Below are positions 35,641-44,961 of a stretch of DNA of 64,000 nucleotides, in pieces. The notes below the pieces were generated by a model. That model was not told the origin of the DNA. It made no database searches and saw only the letters and a list, made by a program, of their open reading frames with translations. The stretch is from the NCBI RefSeq assembly GCF_020520425.1, contig NC_079492.1, positions 115,541,157 to 115,605,156 of the forward strand. Reading direction: 5' to 3'. This stretch comes from Spinacia oleracea. Its lineage: Eukaryota; Streptophyta; Magnoliopsida; Caryophyllales; Amaranthaceae. Position numbers and translations under genes: made by a program. How positions within the stretch are numbered: position 1 is the first letter of the stretch; each line of letters begins with the position of its first letter.

Positions 35641-36057
35641 CTGCCTAAGTACTTATGCTGATGAGACTCCTCTATATTCATTCAATGTACAAGGAGAAAT
35701 AATATATGTTTGGATATAGCAATGTTCCATCTGATCTTCGTCGTGGTTGTTGTTTGAAGTTTGAACATTATCTCGGCTTATATCCTTTTTATTTATGGGC
35801 ACTCTATCCCTGTGTATGTACTATGAAAAACCTATGTATTTAATGGATAATTATTCATAGTAAATATCAGCGATATGATTAGTGTACGCGTATTTTTCTA
35901 TGAAATGTGTATGAAGGAATCTAACGATAACTAAAAGGTTTTTCTACGATTTACAAAATTACGAAAAACTTCAAGTATTTACAAACTTTAAGTGTATAAT
36001 GATTGAATACAAGATGTTTTCTAACAAAATTTTATACATACAAAGAGGGGGAAAGAC

Positions 36058-38727
36058 CTACAATTCAATTCTTCTAAGATGTGTGGACTCCTCAGGGTCA
36101 TGTAGACCCCAAACTCTAGTTTGTTGTTGCACCACCAAAATTGAAGCTTTGATTTTGTTATTCAAAGTGAGCATTTCTCCGACCGGTCCCAACTCTCCGG
36201 AATAGTCAGTCAGTTGTGTAAGTTCAGTCATTAACTGTGAGTTCTTATGACGTCTTCCTACCAAAATCAAGTCGTAATCATAATTCTCCATAGATTTGAT
36301 CAGAGTTATCAAAGACGTGGCATCATTCAATACCATCTCTTGATAAAATATTCTATCTTCTTTGTGCAAGGTGTTGAGACTAAATTCACTGAGAATATCT
36401 CCATCTAACAACTTGCTTTTCTCATTGTCAGACATGTCTTGAGAAGAAGTACAAGTGCCTGATATTTTTTTAAGGGTTAGGTTTACTCTTGGATTCTCTG
36501 ACATTCTCATGCCATATGCTAACGCTTCTCGGTCATCATGGCCCCCGAAAAAGAAGACTGCCACGCTATATAGTCCGGGCTTTGATGTTGATGGTCGTAT
36601 TTTCTTTTTCTTGTGTGATCCTCCATGGTCAACAAGGACACCAACAGAACAAGGAGCCTTGTCAAGAACTTTCTTGTTAAGGTTCCTGTAAACAAAAGAC
36701 TGTTCTAAAATCTCTTTATCACTACACTGTCTTTGGAAAGGAATTATGATAAACGAAGTCCTCTTTTCTAAGGCGATAGAGCACACATCATTGTGCATAG
36801 ATGCAAATGGGGATATACCCTTGAAGCATTGCACCGTGAATAGGCCTTGGTATTGTTGCTCTAACTTGTGGAATGCATTAAAAATCCTCTCTGATTGGGT
36901 TGGGTAAACAGAATATGTTTCTCGCGGTTGATGTGCAACAAGTAGGGAAGAAGACCGCCCTATTAGCCTTGTTAGATGCATGACAGTTAAGTTAATAGGA
37001 CTTGCTTTGGTTGGATGGGAAACATGCACCACACTCATAACTTCCCTTACATTGTCTGCACTATGTACACATGCCAAAATGCGTAGCTCCTCATCTCGTT
37101 TATTGTGTCTTATGGTCCTCCTCTTAAAAGCCACATATCTTCTTGATGGATCATATAGCATCTTTACAACAGGCGACAATACTCCTGTCATGAACACCAC
37201 TGATATGATCATTATCGCAAACCCTTCATCAGACATCCCCTGCAAAAAGATTTACGACTAAGATGAGTACTGTACTGGTAAGATCATATATATATATATA
37301 TATATAGTCAATTATATGTAAGATAGAAAACAAGATTGAAGCCTTACGCTGTCTTTCATTTTGTGATTCAATAATGCCAATTCAATGAGGCCTTTTGCAT
37401 TCATGATAAGACCAAGAGAAAGGGCATCTCGAAATGGCATCCTGTAAAACAATGGGGGTGCAATCGTCCCAACGACCTTCCCAATGAAGGCAACAAATAC
37501 GACCAACTGAATAATGCCTACATTCTTCAACTTCTGAATAGCAAAAACATCCATTTGTAGACCGCATATGGCGAAGAAGATGGGCATCAAAAGCACAGAT
37601 ACGAAAGAATCCAGCTTTTCTGATAAAGCAGCTCCTAAAGGTGGTCCATCAGGTATGACAAGTCCAACAATGAAGGAAGCTATAACTGCGCTAATCCCAA
37701 TAACTTCGCCTATAAAACCACATCCTAGAAGTGCCAAAAGAACACCAACAATATACCTCTCTTTAACTGGCTCCCCTTCAGGTGTTTTCCTGATTGCCCA
37801 TAATACCGCAGGTCGTATTCCATATAAGGCTAAAACAATGAAAAGGACAACTGAAAGAAAAGCTCCTACAGATGATGAGAATGATTTTACTTTAGCTATC
37901 CTAAACGCGAACCTAACTGTTACTAAAGACCATTGTAAAACATCTGAGACTACTGAAGAAGAAGAGGCTAAACGCCCTATTTCCGAGTTTAGGATCTTAA
38001 GATCAGCAAGGAAACAAGCAATAACAGGGAAGGCTGACATAGACTGAGTCTCAACAACAAAGGGAAGTATTGTCAACATGTCATTGTCCAATGAACCAAT
38101 ATGTTGCAAAAACACGGCAACCAAACTAGACAACACATAAGGAATTACAAACCCTAGTATTCCTATGGCTATCGGCTTCTTCCCCGAATTCAATGCCAAA
38201 TTTAGATTCATCTTTACTCCAAGCAGAAATATAAATAGCATCAGGCTAAAAACAGATAAGTTTTCTAAAAGAACTCTGCTTCTCGCTGGGAATATTGCTG
38301 CTAGAAATTTCCTGTTATGTCCCAGGACTGAAGGACCTAGAACCACGCCGCCCTACATGTAATATAATATCCAACCATAACATTGTTTAATTAATATATA
38401 CGGAGTATGGTTTAAAAGCCTAATAATTTTTTGTTATAAAATGATACAAATAAATATATGATGATCGAGTACTAACCAAGATTTGGCAAACAATGGAAGG
38501 CTGGCCAAAAGGCCTGAGAAGGAAATAAGCAACACGCGTACAAATGGAGATGAGGGAGAGCTGGAATAGCAAACCCGGTATGCTGAAACGGAACGGATCA
38601 TCCCCAAAGAATATGCCCCGAGATCCAGTTCGTCCCAAAGGATGACATATGTATCCATTACCTATGCTAAATGCATCATCTTCTGTAAATGCTTTGTTTT
38701 GTGCTTCTAAAACCATTCTCCTTGTTC

Positions 38728-38759
<32 letters not shown>

Positions 38760-38763
38760 GGTC

Positions 38764-38816
<53 letters not shown>

Positions 38817-38986
38817 GGTCTTGTTGTTGTTGTTGTTGGTGTTGGTGTTGGTCTTGTTGGTGTTGGTCTTGTTGTTGTTGTTGTTGTTGTCGGTCTTGTT
38901 GTTGTTGTTGTTGCTGCTGCTGCTTCTAAAATCATATCATTATTACTCTCATCCTGCATTAGCATTGCAAATGCTGCCCTCCCCAT
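36058..38986 (-). CDS. CHX-family cation/H+ antiporter with Thr-rich N-terminal insert
   Basis: This second CPA2-type antiporter has minus-strand exons 38986-38477, 38352-37348 and 37239-36058. They are GT/AG and phase 0, with introns in the same places as the CHX gene at 12,789. The model gives 898 residues, about 80 more than usual. Typical motifs include LGPSVLG, LASSSSVVSDVLQW, the PEGEPVKERY loop and GLVIPDGPPLGAAL, then the soluble regulatory half with ILACVHSADNVREVMSVVHV and VAVFFFGGHDDREALAYGM. The extra length is a Thr-rich tract with Arg-Pro breaks (residues about 26-91) encoded by a GTT/AAC microsatellite. A second ATG follows the tract at about residue 93 (MVLEAQNK), and translation could begin there instead. 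The Asn-Asp pair of other CPA2 exchangers reads Ser-Asp. The rest looks intact. Confidence 0.86.
38722..38928 (+). repeat. (GTT)n compound microsatellite in the CHX first exon
   Basis: About 200 bases of GTT units are interrupted by GGTCTT, GGTGTT and GCT variants. On the coding (minus) strand they read as Thr codons with occasional Arg-Pro. The repeat length is divisible by three across the stretch, so the frame is kept from the upstream ATG to the conserved CHX sequence. Confidence 0.9.
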
Positions 38987-40371
38987 TGAAACTAATTAAT
39001 AACTTCCTACTATGATGATCTCCACCCATCACACTTACCAATAATTTTACTCATTTGGCGCTTATGAATCCCCCCAACATCATCTTCTAATTAATTAATT
39101 GCTAGCAGTTAATGAAAAATCGAGTTTTCGACCAACTTTGAAAGAATGGTGTGGTTGAATGGAAAAGAGAGAAACCAAAAATGACAAAGAGAGATGTTTA
39201 GAGACAATTAGAGAGAAAGAGATGGGTGGAGGAGCAATAGAGTTGGAACGGAAGAGAGAATTGAGGGATATTAACCGTTGGCTTTCTATTTTATCCTAAT
39301 TAAGGCAAAATAACTTTGACATCATGTTTAATTCAAAAATATAAAACAATCACATTTTAATCAAACTATAATGTAATTTTGCTAATGCACAACATATTAT
39401 ACTTTGTGGAAAAATAAGACTTCATGTAGTTTTTTTTTTTTTTGGACATCGGTGACTTCATGTAGTTTTCTTGACAAGATTGCTAACATTAGACCATGTG
39501 CATTCTTCAATAAAGGTCAAGTGAAAAATAAATTCTCTCTCATCCTTCTCCTTCTACCACCTTATCTTCCACTAACTTGACATATCTTTTACTTAAATCT
39601 CTCTATTTTCTTCTACAATCTTGACTCAAGATCATTAATTTCTCTTACCTACTTTTTTACTTTTACATATACTACACTTTAAATTCACCTTCAAACACAA
39701 TTATTAATTTTAACAAACAAAAAATGTGAAATTAAATTAACATACATATAAATAAATAAAAATGTAACGTACAATCTTAAACATACATATATAGCACAAT
39801 GAAGTAAAATTATATATCATGTAAAATTTTCTACAAAAAAAAATATGCGTTGCATGCATGGCAGCACCACGTGAACCCAAAAAAAAAAAAATGTGTTGCA
39901 TGCAATAGTACAAAATGATATTAGCCAATATTAGTCCAGGATAATACTCTGTATGCAAACAGGAAGCAACAATTGCCTAGACTCATGCAAATTGCGCAAA
40001 AATTTGGCCCCACATCCCATTTCAATTAACTTGACATTGGATCACATATATGACCCGAGTCAAGTTAATAAAATTTTGACCCTTGTATACTGTCAACATT
40101 GTAATCATTTTGTCATATTAATTATCACTTGATCCAAGCTACATGTCAAAGTTGTGTGTGCTATTATGGAAGTTTTTAAAACTATTTTAAGAGGGAATTT
40201 TTAATCCTGTTAGGATGAGGTTTTTGATATGTTGAAAAGTTGAGAAAATGACGTTCTTATTATTGTTTATGATACGATAGACTAGAGTATTATTATTTTG
40301 AGAATAAGACATTATAGACTAACTTACGTAAAATAACTCCCGTGCAAAATATGCAATGCATATAATGATAA
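38987..40371. other. Intergenic region upstream of the CHX gene
   Basis: This holds the probable promoter and leader of the second CHX gene and then AT-rich sequence. One ultra-short retroposed tail lies at about 39,418-39,468 and is listed separately. No other coding or repeat structure was identified. Confidence 0.4.
39418..39468 (-). mobile_element. Ultra-short retroposed tail with target-site duplication
   Basis: GACTTCATGTAGTTT occurs twice, separated only by a T run and GGACATCGGT. On the minus strand the insert reads ACCGATGTCC followed by a poly(A) run. This resembles the TCCTATGTC plus A-run insert at 8845-8893. The simplest reading is an almost completely 5'-truncated retroposon of the same family. 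Confidence 0.5.
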
Positions 40372-40380
40372 TTAAATTGA

Positions 40381-41496
40381 GGCAAATTTGCTAAAAACAA
40401 TCTTTTATAATCCTTTTTTTTTGCTAAAACAACCTTTTATAATTTTTTTGTGAAAACATACCTAAAAGTAAAAATGATTTGCGAGAGACAGCCTTTTGGT
40501 ATTTTCAGGCTTGACCTTCATTTTTCCGGTTTGATTTGGCCGGTTTTACTTATTGCACCTACTTTCCCTCCCTTTTTCTCACTTAAAACCCATTTGGAGC
40601 CAAATTTTTTGCCAAAATAAAACCCCCAAAATTGGCTTCTATGTTCTTCCCCAACCAATTTTTTTTTCCTCTCTTCCTGCTTTATCATTTGCATAAAATT
40701 GGTAGATTGCTGCTATACTAAGTGATTTTCGACACTCTACCACTAATTTTTGGTAAGTTTTGTTCATTAATTTTGCTTAATTTTAATGTAGGAAAGTTAG
40801 GGGTTTCCCCCCCTAATTCATTAATTTTTGCCAGGAAACAGTTTCGGGGGCCTCCGAACAAGGGTATTCGGGTTCAAATTTTCTTTGAGTTTATCAGAGA
40901 AGAAATTAGGGGTACCGGCAAAAGTAAAAGGTTTTGAGTTTGATGAAGGCAGAGAAAATCGAAAACTTCCGTCATTATTGTTGTGATTGCTGCTACTATC
41001 AGGGATTGTAGAGTCAAGACCATCCATGAGTTCCCAAGAGTTGATGACTTCTATAGCAGATGGAGGTGGGTCAACGGAGAGAGATTTGGGGGTGAGAGTG
41101 AATCAAGGAAGTGGCTTTGGCGGTGTCATTGGGAAAAAGTGATACAATGTGGTGGCTAAAGGCGGCGCTTTCGATTTGGGAGAAATCTTCATCTTGGTTT
41201 AATGGCGCCAGAGAACTCATAGGTTTCTCAGTTTTTTTTTTTTTAGGTTTTAAGGAATTCCCTTTTATACGGGAGACAAAAGGGAGGGAAAAGGGTGTAG
41301 TTAATGAAAAACGAACGCACGTGACCGTCACGTGAGAAGTCAAGCCGGATAATGGTGGGTCGACTCCTGAAATACCAATTAGGTTGTCTTTTGCAAAAAA
41401 AAATTAGTTAAAGGTTTGTTTTCGCAATTTTTTTTATAAAATGTTGTTTTTTGCAAAAAAAAAAGATTATAAAAGGTTGTTTTTGGCAAATTTGCC
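40381..41496 (-). mobile_element. Pack-MULE-like Mutator element carrying a glutaredoxin-family gene fragment
   Basis: The 1,116-bp element is bounded by GGCAAATTTGC-type ends and flanked by a perfect 9-base duplication TTAAATTGA at 40372-40380 and 41497-41505. The roughly 130-bp terminal arms contain repeated AACCTTTTATAA-type units like those of the MITE at 9,511. The inner minus-strand sequence (about 41,300-40,821) encodes peptide blocks SQIESAAFSHHIVSL and PPPSAIEVINSWELMDGLDS, then KPFTFAGTPN. These resemble the N-terminal half of plant-specific glutaredoxin-domain proteins with an INSWELM motif. The two blocks are not in one continuous frame, and the catalytic glutaredoxin domain is absent. 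No transposase is present. The host-gene origin is from memory of the family and needs a search. Confidence 0.7.
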
Positions 41497-41505
41497 TTAA
41501 ATTGA

Positions 41506-42277
41506 TGATAACAAAAAAGATATTACCCTGTATTATTTTTTAATTTTTTTCTTCATTTTTCATATGAAACTGTAATATGTTACTTATAGCCTTATAGGTG
41601 GTTGATATCTTATTAGAGCACGTCTTTTAGTTGTAACCCTAGCAATATCGGAGTTCATAGAATCATAATCAAGATGCTTTTACTGAAAACATATCTCCTA
41701 ACTCCTAAGTGACTTGTACGTTCATGAGGCTTCCAATGCTTTTAACAAACACAATTTATGGGCCCTGTTTTCTAATCAAACAATGTATTTGAGAATGAGC
41801 TAAAATTCTTTGGAGAAAACTTACACGAGAGCTTCCTGGAGCATGTATATTTTCTCTGTACGATTATGTTACATTTTGATATCACGCGTTCATTAGTTCA
41901 CCTATTCATATGGACGATTAGTTTAAAGCAACCTTCATTGTCGACCCCTTAGACATTTGAATAATTTTGTGATTAACAATGAGAACAATTCGATTTCTTT
42001 GTTAGAAACCTTTAAACATTTGAACTTTGTGCATGTAAATGGTAAACTTAACTTTGTGCATTTATAAGTGTTGCACTTATTCGGAAACTTTGTGCATTTA
42101 TAAGTGTTGCACTTATTCGGAAATGGGGAAATATTTCACATATTTAACCAAAAAAACATTAAACTTTGTACCAAAAAGAAAAGACAAATAAAATTCTCAT
42201 TCTGTACAACTTTTGTAAAACAATATGACATCATAATTCCTAATCTAAGACCTAAAAAATCTCAATTAAAAACAATA
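41506..42277. other. Intergenic region
   Basis: AT-rich sequence between the Pack-MULE-like element and the DUF7870 gene. A short direct duplication (AACTTTGTGCATTTATAAGT, then GTTGCACTTATTCGGAAA) occurs twice in tandem at about 42,050-42,125. The right end is the 3' UTR of the DUF7870 gene. Nothing else was identified. Confidence 0.45.
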
Positions 42278-43723
42278 CTACCACCATTGATGAACAAGAA
42301 GACCTCTTTTTCTAAGAGAAGACAAGAGATTAAGACATTGATCATAAGTCTTATCATATTTAGGACTTCTAATCCCAGGACAACATTTCTGCCACCTATT
42401 ATAATGACATTCTAAAAACATCTCATCAATTAAACAGATTGCCCCTGTTTCTATCAACCTTGGAATCAATTGAAACTCTGTTCCTTCAACATCCATTTTT
42501 ACCACCACAAAATCTCTCTCCTCAAATTCACCCTTCAACCACTCTGCAAAATCGAAACCCCGTATTTTATCGACGTTTCCCTCGAAATTTATCGATGATT
42601 GCACCGGTTGAATCCTTCCCATTCCCCTGTTTCCTCTGTTTCTTTTGTTCACCTCAATCGTTTTTGTGGGTTCTCTGTTTATCTCAAAGAACAGTGTCTC
42701 ATTTCTCACCCAAGCTGCATAAGGAAGAAGCTTAACGCCTTTTTTTGCTTGTAATTCTCTGTGGAAAGATTTATCGGCTTCAATTGCGAAAACCTCGAAT
42801 GTTTTGTTCTGTTTTGGGTACCTTTCGTTGAACCAGCTACCAATGCTGGACCCATAGCTTCGAGCCCCGACATCGATGTAAGCGTATCGGGGCTTGAAGC
42901 TTATATCAACCATAGAAGAAAGATACTTTACATTCTTTAAGTTCCTTTTCAGTGTACTCCATGGTTTCAATGGCTCTTTCTCAATCAGAGGTTCTAAATT
43001 CTTGATCAATTGAATTTTATACCCAGAAACAGAGCATTCATTATCTTCTCTGTGAATTTTATTCATTGAATTTCTGGATTTCTTCAAGATAATCTGACGA
43101 ATCGAGGGAATTGAAGGGCTAGGACCAGGTATATCACGAGCCTCCACAAAATTGCAGAAATCGAAAAGCTTGAGAACCGAACGAAAGGCGTAAAAGTCTT
43201 TGGTTTCTATGTGAATTACAAGAACCCCAGATGGTTTCAGCGTTCTTCCAATCTCCCCAACAAAACCCAGAACCGGAATCGAAGAAGGGAGGTCGAATTT
43301 ATGGAAAAACATAAAATCGAAAAATTGATCGGAAAAGGGTAAATTAGAAGCCGAGATTATCCCAGAGGAGAGAGAAAAAGATTGATTAATTCCAAGGTCT
43401 TTCAGAGCGATAACGTGGGATGAAGAGAGTGAAAACGAGGAAGAATTAGGAGAGAGAAAGCCATGGAAGATGAAATCTTGGAAGATTTTGGAGTAAAAAT
43501 CGTATTCAGTCGAACCGCGAAAATTGGGAAGAAAAGTAATTTGGGAAGATTGTCGTTGAAGAGATGATGATGATGTTTTGGAGAAGAAGCAGAAATTTGA
43601 GGAAGAAGAATGGTTGCAGAAATCGCGATTGAAGGAGATGATGTAAGCAAAGCGTAAAAGGAAGAGGAAGATGAAGAAGATGAGAAGACGAAGGAAGATG
43701 TTTTTCACGAAACTTGGCTTCAT
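42278..43723 (-). CDS. DUF7870 methyltransferase-like membrane protein, intronless
   Basis: This single-exon gene encodes 481 residues with an N-terminal signal anchor (FLRLLIFFIFLFLLRFAYII, residues about 9-28) and a Ser-rich stem. The middle part resembles an S-adenosylmethionine-dependent methyltransferase fold (LGFVGEIGRTLKPSGVLVIH). The C-terminal DUF7870 part contains YIDVGARSYGSSIGSWF, FAIEADKSFH and VVKMDVEGTEFQLIPRLIE, which are FkbM-like methyltransferase landmarks. It ends with the conserved CHYNRWQKCCPG segment. Orthologues are widespread in plants and are probably Golgi-located; the substrate is unknown. The start is the ATG at the beginning of the anchor. No damage is visible. 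Confidence 0.85.
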   Translation of the reverse strand: MKPSFVKNIFLRLLIFFIFLFLLRFAYIISFNRDFCNHSSSSNFCFFSKTSSSSLQRQSSQITFLPNFRGSTEYDFYSKIFQDFIFHGFLSPNSSSFSLSSSHVIALKDLGINQSFSLSSGIISASNLPFSDQFFDFMFFHKFDLPSSIPVLGFVGEIGRTLKPSGVLVIHIETKDFYAFRSVLKLFDFCNFVEARDIPGPSPSIPSIRQIILKKSRNSMNKIHREDNECSVSGYKIQLIKNLEPLIEKEPLKPWSTLKRNLKNVKYLSSMVDISFKPRYAYIDVGARSYGSSIGSWFNERYPKQNKTFEVFAIEADKSFHRELQAKKGVKLLPYAAWVRNETLFFEINREPTKTIEVNKRNRGNRGMGRIQPVQSSINFEGNVDKIRGFDFAEWLKGEFEERDFVVVKMDVEGTEFQLIPRLIETGAICLIDEMFLECHYNRWQKCCPGIRSPKYDKTYDQCLNLLSSLRKRGLLVHQWW

Positions 43724-43844
43724 TTTTGTTAATGGCGTTTCCTGTTGGCGCGGGAATTAGAGTGCTGATTCTTGTTTATGTGGAGATGATTAAGAAGTTA
43801 TACTTGTACTCCTTTTTATTAATTTTAATGGGGGTTTTGGTTAG

Positions 43845-43866
43845 GGGGGGGGGGGGGGGGGGGGGG
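43845..43866 (+). repeat. Poly-G tract upstream of the DUF7870 gene
   Basis: An uninterrupted run of about 22 G lies about 120 bases upstream of the DUF7870 start codon. On the gene's sense strand it is poly-C. Runs this long are rare in AT-rich plant DNA and are prone to G-quadruplex formation and sequencing error. Confidence 0.85.
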
Positions 43867-44334
43867 TATTGGCCCATGAAGTCCGAATCAAAAATTGGGT
43901 TTGAGCCCAATTGTTAGAATCATTTTTTTTCAGAGGAAATGTTAGGTACCGAAGAAGTTTTTTTAGGCTTAAGAAAGTGTACTTTGTTTGTGTGTAAATG
44001 TGTGTAAATGTGCGATGCATAGATCTTTATTCATATGGATTATGATTAAAGTTTATTGTAAATTAGTATTGTGAACAAAAAGAAACAGGATAAACTCAAT
44101 ATATCTTATCCCAAACTTTTTATATTCCAAACAGGAGTATATCTTATCCAAACCTGTCATTTATTATACAGAGTACTGCTTAATTTTTTTATAATCTTTG
44201 GACCCCTCTTCTTCTGTCAATTATGCAATTATGTGACCAATCTTATAATCGTAGCAAAAGAACCTCAATAGCGAATGATGACACTAATTGAAAAATAACT
44301 CAATTATCTTTCTGTTTTTGACATACGGAGAAAC

Positions 44335-44455
44335 ATAGGTATTGGCTTGGTGGTAAAGATACTATTACAGTCTCATGTATGATAGTTCATGGGTTTGAAT
44401 CCACCTTTCCCTATTGTAATTTTTTAAAGGGAGACCTTCCCCGTTGTAATTTATA
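44335..44455 (+). mobile_element. tRNA-derived SINE-like sequence
   Basis: The segment has a pol III A-box-like TTGGCTTGGTGGTAAAG and, about 45 bases on, a B-box-like GGGTTTGAATCCA. The spacing is normal for tRNA-derived SINEs. A CCTATTGTAATTTTTT stretch follows, with no clear long A tail or target duplication. It resembles SINE heads but could be a degenerate copy. Confidence 0.45.
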
Positions 44456-44961
44456 ATGTCCTCATGGCTCAACTGACAAAACCCGATTATTGTGATACGT
44501 GCGACAAGCTTGTGAGACCCAGGCTCAACGTATTTGACCATAACGTGTAATACCCTGACAATTCCCTTTTTCTAAAATAACCCTTTTATGAATATAACTA
44601 TAGAGAATTATCAAAGTATTATCGCCCGTGTGAAAACGTAACGGCTTATTCAGAATTTTGCAGCGGAAAACATAACACTAACTTTTAGGTTCATAAATAA
44701 TCGATTACATATTAAGCCCAAAACCAGTTAACGGAAATAAGGAAATACGAATAGTACGACAAATTTCAAATCCAAGTTAACAAACCAAATCACTTAATAA
44801 AACATATAACTACAAGCTCTCTAATCCCGATCCCAATGATGCATCATCTTCAAACCTGTAGATGGGCAACGCTTATTGATCCTTAGAGACTGCTCACCAA
44901 AGATGGGTCATCACAGGATCAATAAGGCATAGCCATGATCAACACACACAAACAAAGCACG

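Noticed and set aside
38649-39015. Plus-strand open frames of poly-Val/poly-Leu
   Set aside because: They are shadows of the (GTT)n microsatellite, which is translated on the minus strand as part of the CHX gene. No other protein character is present.
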